Shown in pieces: positions 58,979-64,000 of a stretch of 64,000 bases of DNA (its first letter is position 1; the number at the start of each line of letters is the position of its first letter). This DNA is from Arthrobacter sp. PGP41 (GTDB taxonomy: Bacteria; Actinomycetota; Actinomycetes; Actinomycetales; Micrococcaceae). The stretch covers positions 1,302,001 through 1,366,000 of the forward strand of contig NZ_CP026514.1 of assembly GCF_002953935.1 (NCBI RefSeq). Reading direction: 5' to 3'. The translations under genes and the position numbers were made by a program. The notes under the pieces were generated by a model. The model ran no database searches. It saw only the letters and a list, made by a program, of their open reading frames with translations, and was not told the origin of the DNA.

Positions 58979-61900
58979 GTGACAACTCTGCTGGGGAAGC
59001 TTGGGCTGAAAAGGCGCCACAAGAAACTCGTCACGGGCACCGCCTTCGGTGCCGCCGTCGTTGTCCTGGTCACCGGTGCCGTGCTGTATCCGGGGTTCAA
59101 GACCACCGAGGTGGAGCTGAACGACGGCGGCGTGTGGGTGGTCTCGAAGTCCAAGAATGCGGTGGGCCGGCTCAACTACCCCTCCCGCGTCCTTGATGGG
59201 GCCGTGACCCCCGCTTCCACCACGTTCGACATCCTGCAGGACGCCGGTGACGTCTTCGTCGATGATGAGACAGGCTCAACACTGAACCAGGTTTCGCCGG
59301 CGAACATGCGGCTGGGCGGAGACAAGCAGCTGCCGGGATCGGCGGACGTCAGCTTCGGCTCGGAAGTCATCTCCGTGACGGACGCGGCATCGGGCAAGGT
59401 ATGGGCGGTGTCGCCGTCCACGGTCAACGGTTTTGACGAGGAAGCCTCAGAACCCGTGTTGGTCGGTTCGGAGGGCATTGTCTCGGCGGTCGGCGATGAT
59501 GACCGGATCTACTCGGCGGACCCTGAATCCGGCGCCGTGACGGTAACGGCCGTTGACGCCAACGGCGAGGTGACAGCATCGGAATCCGAAACCTGGGCCG
59601 AGCTGAAAGGTTCGGGCGATCTCCAGATCACGGTGGTGGGGGACGAGCCGGTGCTTCTGGATCCGGCGGCCGGGAAGTTGTTCCTGCCCGGCGGAAAGCG
59701 GCTCCAGCTGGAAAACGCGCGGGAGGCGAAGCTGCAGCAGGGCGGCCCCGCCAGCGGTTTCGTGGCCATCGCCACCCGGAAGGCGTTGCTGAAGCAGCCC
59801 CTGGACGGATCCACGGCGAAGACGGTGGCATTCGACGGCGAGGGCGTGCCGGCTGCCCCCGTCCAGTTGGGCGGGTGCGTACACGCGGCGTGGTCCGGGG
59901 CGAACAAGTATGTGCGCGACTGCGCCAATGACGGCGATGACAAGAATGTTGACGTGCCCAGGGCGAGCGCCTCGCCGTCGTATGTCTTCCGGGTGAACCG
60001 GGACCTCGTGGTCCTGAATGACGTCAATTCCGGCAACGTGTGGCTGGTGAACCAGAACATGCAGCTGGTCAACAACTGGGACGATGTCATCCCGCCGAAG
60101 AACGAGTCCGACGAGCAGGACCAGGAATCCGCGGACAACAACACCATCAACGTCCTGCCGGACCGCACCAAGCCCAACCGTCCGCCGGAAACCAAGCCCG
60201 ACGCCGTCGGCGTGCGCCCAGGCCGCACCACCATCCTTAGCGTCCTGGACAACGATTCGGACCCCGACGGCGATGTCCTCACGGCCGCCGTCGGGAATTC
60301 CGGACCCCAGGCCGGCAGCCTTGAGAACATCTACGGCGGCACGGCCTTCCAGATCTCCGTTCCGGCCGGCGCGAAACCCGGGACGGAAACATTCAGCTAC
60401 AGCGCCTCAGACGGCCGCGGCCTTTCCGCCACCGGGCAGGTCACCCTCAGCGTGATGGCCCCCGAAGAGAACAAGCCGCCCCGGTTCAAGCGCGGCGACA
60501 ACACCACCATGCTCGTGGAACAGGGCAAAGCCGTCAGCCAGAACATCCTTACCGACTGGATCGACCCCGACGGCGACGACCTGGTGCTCCTTGACGCGAA
60601 AGCGGACAACGACCAGGACCAGGTCAAGGTCCGCCGCGACGGCCTGCTGACCTTCCAGGACTCCGGCGCCACCGCCGGCAGGAAGAACGTGGAGGTGACC
60701 ATCTGGGACGGCAGGGCCACCGTCACCGGAAAAGTGGTGGTCAACGTCCAGCCGCCGGGAGCCCTTGCACCGGTGGTCAACGCCGACCACGTCACGGCCG
60801 TGGTGGGACAGGACCTGGTCATCTCGCCGCTGAAGAACGACGTCGATCCGAACGGGGGCGCCCTCCGCCTGGCCCAGGTGGAAGCCAACGGCCCGGCCGA
60901 GCTGGGCCCCGTGACCGACGGCGGCACCTTTACGTTCCGCAGCACCACCCCCGGCCCGGTCTACCTCACCTACATCGCCAGCAACGGGCCGCAGAGCAGC
61001 CAGGGGCTGATCCGCGTCGACGTCGAATCCGGAGATGAAACGGGCAACCCCGTCGCCGTCCATGATGTCGCGCTCATGCCCACCGGCGGAAGCGTGCTGG
61101 TGGACCCGCTGGCCAACGATTCCGACCCCTCCGGCGGAGTCCTGGTGCTGCAGTCCGTGAAGCTGCCGGAAAACTCAACCGCGTCGGTGAGCGTCATCAA
61201 CCACAGCGTCCTTCGGATCACCGACATCCTCGGAACCAAAGACCCGTTCCTCTTCGAATACACCATGTCCAACGGCAAGAAGTCGGCCACCGGCAGCGTG
61301 TCGGTGGTGCCCGTGCCGGCGCCGGCCGTGGTGGAGGCACCCCAGCCAAAACCGGACGAGGTAAACGTCCGGGTCAACGACGTCGTCACCATCCCCGTGC
61401 TCGGGAACGACACCCACCCGCAGGGCCAGGAGCTCACCGTGGACCCGGTCTTGCCGCAAGGGGTTGATCCCCTCGACGGGAAGAGCTTCGTTTCGGAGAA
61501 CACCCTCCGGTTCATTGCCGGTCCGGCACCCAAGACCGTCCGCGCCATCTACAACGCCGTGGATCCCCAGGGACAAAAAAGCGCCGCCGCCGTGACCATC
61601 CACATCCTTCCCCTGGAGGGCGCGGAGAACTCACGCCCGCAGCCGCGCAACCTCACGGCCCGCGTGGTGGCCGCCGGAACGGTCCGGATTCCAGTGCCGC
61701 TGGACGGCATCGATCCGGACGGTGACTCCGTCCAGCTGACCGGCATCGACAGTACACCGGCCATGGGCACAGCTGCGGTCGGCAGCAACTTCATCGACTT
61801 CACCGCTGCCGGTGACGGCGCTGGAACCGATACCTTCCGCTACAAGGTGGTGGACCGGCAGGGCGCCGTCAACACCGGCACTGTCACCGTGGGCATCGCG

Positions 61901-64000
61901 CCGCGCGGCGAGGTCAACCAGGAGCCCACTCCCGTGGACGACGAGGTAAGGGTCCGCCCCGGCCGCCAGATCGCCGTCGACGCCACCGGCAACGACACAG
62001 ATCCCGACGGCGACCTCATTCGTATCCTCACCGACGGCATTGATGCCGACGCCGCGCTGCAGGCCACCGTGAGCAAAACGAGCGGCCGAATCATCCTGCT
62101 GGCGCCCGGAGAAGCCGGGACCGTCAACGTGCGCTACACCATCGCCGATGACCGGGACGCATCCGCCCAAGGGACCATCCGCGTGGTGGTGGACAACGAG
62201 GTTCCCCTCAAGGCGCCCATCGCCCGTGACGACAGGGTGACGTCGGCCCAGACCATGGGGAAAGCCGCCGTGGACGTCCCTGTCCTGAAGAACGACGAGG
62301 ACCCGGACGGCGTAGGGGAAAACCTCAAGATCAGCACAGAAGCCACCACAGCCCGGCCCGGGGCGGACGGCAACATGATCGTGGACCTGACTGAGCAGTC
62401 CCAGCTCATCCCCTACACCGTGGAGGATGTGGACGGCCAGAAGTCCACGGCGGTGATCTGGGTACCGGGCCTCGGGCAGCAGGTGCCCACCCTTGCCAAG
62501 GACGAAGTGCTTGAGGTAGTTGCCGGCCAGTCCGTGGATGTTGACCTGGATGAGTGGGTCAAGGTCCGGGAAGGCCGCTCGCCGCGGCTCACCCAGACGG
62601 ACCGCATCAAGCTCATCGGCGCAGACGGCAGCGATCCCGTGACCGGCGACGGCACAGGACTCAAGTACACCGCGGGCGCAGACTATGTGGGACCAGGTTC
62701 CCTTACCTTCGAGGTGACCGACGGGACCGGCCCTGACGATCCGGCCGGCCTGAAGTCCACCCTGAGCATCCGCACCAAGGTGCTGCCTGATCCGAACAGG
62801 AACAACCCTCCGGAACTGCTGGGCGCAAACCTTGACGTGCCCAAGGGCGACTCCGCCAGCACCGACCTGGGCAAGCTGACAGCGGACCCTGACCGGGACG
62901 ACGTCGAAAAGATGAAATACGAGTTGGTGGGAGGATCTCCCGCCGGTTTCAACGCCGGCATCGACGGCAGGACCCTGAAGGTTTCCGCGGCCGACTCAAG
63001 CGGGGCCGGGACGACGGCCGCCGTCCAGGTCAAAGCCAGGGATCCCCGCGGGCTCGAAGCCACGGCCACCTACCAGCTGAAGGTGACGGCTTCCAACCGG
63101 CCGAAGCCCGTGGCGAACGACGACGTGCAGGACGACGTTGCCGCCGGCAAACCCGTAACGGTGAACGTGCTCGCCAACGATGCCAACCCGTTCCCGGAGA
63201 CCGCACTCAAAATCATTGCGGCCGCTGCGGAAACCGGCAGCGGCAACGTGGACGTGAACGGCGATTCCATCACAGTCACCCCTGCGCCGGGATTCACCGG
63301 CACCATGGTGGTGTCCTACACGGTGGCCGACAAGACCGGCGATGAGTCCCGCACTGCCACGGCCCGCGTCCGGCTGACAGTCAAGGACAAACCCCAGACC
63401 CCCACCACCCCGCAGGCGCAGAGCGTGGGGGACCAGACGGCACTCCTGACCTGGACGGCGCCAGCGGACCGCGGTTCAGCAATCACTAAGTACACCGTGT
63501 ACGGGGAGGCAGGGTTCCGGCAGGACTGCCCGGCCAACACCTGCACCCTCAACGGGCTGGTCAACAACACCAAGTACCATTTCCAGGTCACGGCCACGAA
63601 CGAGTTCGGCGAGTCCGACCGCTCGCCTGCGTCGGCCGAGGTGCGGCCTGACGTTAAGCCCGATACCCCCCTGGCGCCGTCGCTGAAGTTCGGCGATAGG
63701 GAGCTGTCCGTCAACTGGGCCGCTCCGGCAAGCAAGGGCTCACCGGTGAAGTCCTACGACCTGGAGATCTCACCTCCTCCCGCCGGGCAGAACGCCCAGA
63801 TCCAAAACCTGACTGGCGTCAGCTATGTCTGGAAGGGCCTGCAGAACGGCGTCTCCTACAAAGTCCGGGTCCTGGCGCGCAATGATGCCAAGGAACCCTC
63901 CGAGTGGAGCCCTTATTCAGCAGCCATGGTTCCGGCGGGTGTTCCGGCCACTCCGGCCGCACCGTCTGCGGCGCAGGCCGGTTCGGTGGGTTCGCAAAGC
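58979..64000 (+). CDS. Giant membrane-anchored Ig-like/fibronectin type III protein (truncated by window end)
   Basis: An open frame of at least 1674 codons, no stop before the end. GTG 58979 follows AGGGG. A basic start and a single membrane helix (about residues 21-42, VVLVTGAVLYPG) precede a beta-rich region with propeller-like repeats (DAASGKVW, DPESGAV, DPAAGKL, DVNSGNVW) to residue 380. Then come about ten Ig/cadherin-like modules, each marked by NDxDPDGD-type motifs (about residues 420-1410), and at least two fibronectin III domains from residue 1470. Similar proteins precede MoxR/DUF58/transglutaminase genes in Micrococcaceae. A role at the cell surface is likely; partners would lie past the window. 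Confidence 0.9.
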   Translation, partial: MTTLLGKLGLKRRHKKLVTGTAFGAAVVVLVTGAVLYPGFKTTEVELNDGGVWVVSKSKNAVGRLNYPSRVLDGAVTPASTTFDILQDAGDVFVDDETGSTLNQVSPANMRLGGDKQLPGSADVSFGSEVISVTDAASGKVWAVSPSTVNGFDEEASEPVLVGSEGIVSAVGDDDRIYSADPESGAVTVTAVDANGEVTASESETWAELKGSGDLQITVVGDEPVLLDPAAGKLFLPGGKRLQLENAREAKLQQGGPASGFVAIATRKALLKQPLDGSTAKTVAFDGEGVPAAPVQLGGCVHAAWSGANKYVRDCANDGDDKNVDVPRASASPSYVFRVNRDLVVLNDVNSGNVWLVNQNMQLVNNWDDVIPPKNESDEQDQESADNNTINVLPDRTKPNRPPETKPDAVGVRPGRTTILSVLDNDSDPDGDVLTAAVGNSGPQAGSLENIYGGTAFQISVPAGAKPGTETFSYSASDGRGLSATGQVTLSVMAPEENKPPRFKRGDNTTMLVEQGKAVSQNILTDWIDPDGDDLVLLDAKADNDQDQVKVRRDGLLTFQDSGATAGRKNVEVTIWDGRATVTGKVVVNVQPPGALAPVVNADHVTAVVGQDLVISPLKNDVDPNGGALRLAQVEANGPAELGPVTDGGTFTFRSTTPGPVYLTYIASNGPQSSQGLIRVDVESGDETGNPVAVHDVALMPTGGSVLVDPLANDSDPSGGVLVLQSVKLPENSTASVSVINHSVLRITDILGTKDPFLFEYTMSNGKKSATGSVSVVPVPAPAVVEAPQPKPDEVNVRVNDVVTIPVLGNDTHPQGQELTVDPVLPQGVDPLDGKSFVSENTLRFIAGPAPKTVRAIYNAVDPQGQKSAAAVTIHILPLEGAENSRPQPRNLTARVVAAGTVRIPVPLDGIDPDGDSVQLTGIDSTPAMGTAAVGSNFIDFTAAGDGAGTDTFRYKVVDRQGAVNTGTVTVGIAPRGEVNQEPTPVDDEVRVRPGRQIAVDATGNDTDPDGDLIRILTDGIDADAALQATVSKTSGRIILLAPGEAGTVNVRYTIADDRDASAQGTIRVVVDNEVPLKAPIARDDRVTSAQTMGKAAVDVPVLKNDEDPDGVGENLKISTEATTARPGADGNMIVDLTEQSQLIPYTVEDVDGQKSTAVIWVPGLGQQVPTLAKDEVLEVVAGQSVDVDLDEWVKVREGRSPRLTQTDRIKLIGADGSDPVTGDGTGLKYTAGADYVGPGSLTFEVTDGTGPDDPAGLKSTLSIRTKVLPDPNRNNPPELLGANLDVPKGDSASTDLGKLTADPDRDDVEKMKYELVGGSPAGFNAGIDGRTLKVSAADSSGAGTTAAVQVKARDPRGLEATATYQLKVTASNRPKPVANDDVQDDVAAGKPVTVNVLANDANPFPETALKIIAAAAETGSGNVDVNGDSITVTPAPGFTGTMVVSYTVADKTGDESRTATARVRLTVKDKPQTPTTPQAQSVGDQTALLTWTAPADRGSAITKYTVYGEAGFRQDCPANTCTLNGLVNNTKYHFQVTATNEFGESDRSPASAEVRPDVKPDTPLAPSLKFGDRELSVNWAAPASKGSPVKSYDLEISPPPAGQNAQIQNLTGVSYVWKGLQNGVSYKVRVLARNDAKEPSEWSPYSAAMVPAGVPATPAAPSAAQAGSVGSQS

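Noticed and set aside
1..64000. CRISPR array, prophage, insertion sequence, integron or attachment site
   Set aside because: No regularly spaced repeats, transposase, integrase or tRNA-adjacent direct repeats were found.

Overview
The window is chromosomal DNA from a high-GC actinobacterium. Gene content and order (glmU-prs-rplY-pth...mfd, sufS-sufU, the accD-accE / maf-accA acyl-CoA carboxylase set with birA, an nnaR-type HemD regulator, SCO4848-like and DUF2505 proteins) fit Micrococcaceae, most likely Arthrobacter or Pseudarthrobacter. I see no phage, IS element, CRISPR array or rRNA. All assignments come from reading the sequence; no database search was run.

Layout. (1) 1-7.0 kb, housekeeping: an ABC-F ATPase, a TetR regulator, tRNA-Gln, glmU, prs, rplY with a folded leader, and pth. 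(2) 7.2-12.6 kb: two very large ATPase/LuxR regulators in tandem; the second has no ordinary start codon and probably begins at a CTG that overlaps the first. (3) 12.6-17.2 kb: a 480-bp non-coding stretch full of hairpins, then sufS-sufU, two small conserved proteins and an SDR/DUF2867 protein. (4) 17.4-23 kb: mfd, a YdjM-like membrane protein, a small membrane protein and deoC. (5) 23.2-39.8 kb: nitrate and nitrite assimilation. This holds a small NirB-like flavoprotein, nirB-cobA-nnaR, a divergent nirD, and narK-nasA-nasB. It is interrupted by a sugar-phosphate mutase, purine nucleoside phosphorylase, an LpdA-like quinone reductase and a PspC protein. (6) 40-42.9 kb: an MHS transporter, a glutamine amidotransferase and a SnoaL-like protein. 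(7) 42.9-58.7 kb: accA-type carboxylase and maf, then an apparent insertion (MMPL exporter with its TetR, a secreted protein, a DAACS symporter, a DUF885 protein), then accE/accD, an SDR, birA, a PH-domain protein and a class III adenylate cyclase. (8) From 59 kb past the end: a giant membrane-anchored protein of Ig-like and fibronectin III repeats behind a long folded leader.

How the genes work together. NarK imports nitrate, NasA/NasB reduce it to nitrite, NirB/NirD reduce nitrite to ammonium, CobA starts siroheme synthesis for NirB, and NnaR is the likely pathway regulator. Four promoters (nirB, nirD, narK and the small flavoprotein) share one architecture: GAAAC-like pentamers at 11-bp spacing, the last one exactly 10 nt before a TAnnnT -10 box. 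The accA and accD genes sit 10 kb apart but share a palindrome (TGTAGGGAASCTACAA) upstream.

The most unusual signal is a structured element present twice (1936-2000 and 51202-51280). Its core is nearly identical, while its two helices differ in sequence but keep pairing through compensatory changes. It lies just downstream of a gene in both places and looks like an uncharacterised terminator-associated or repeat RNA family.
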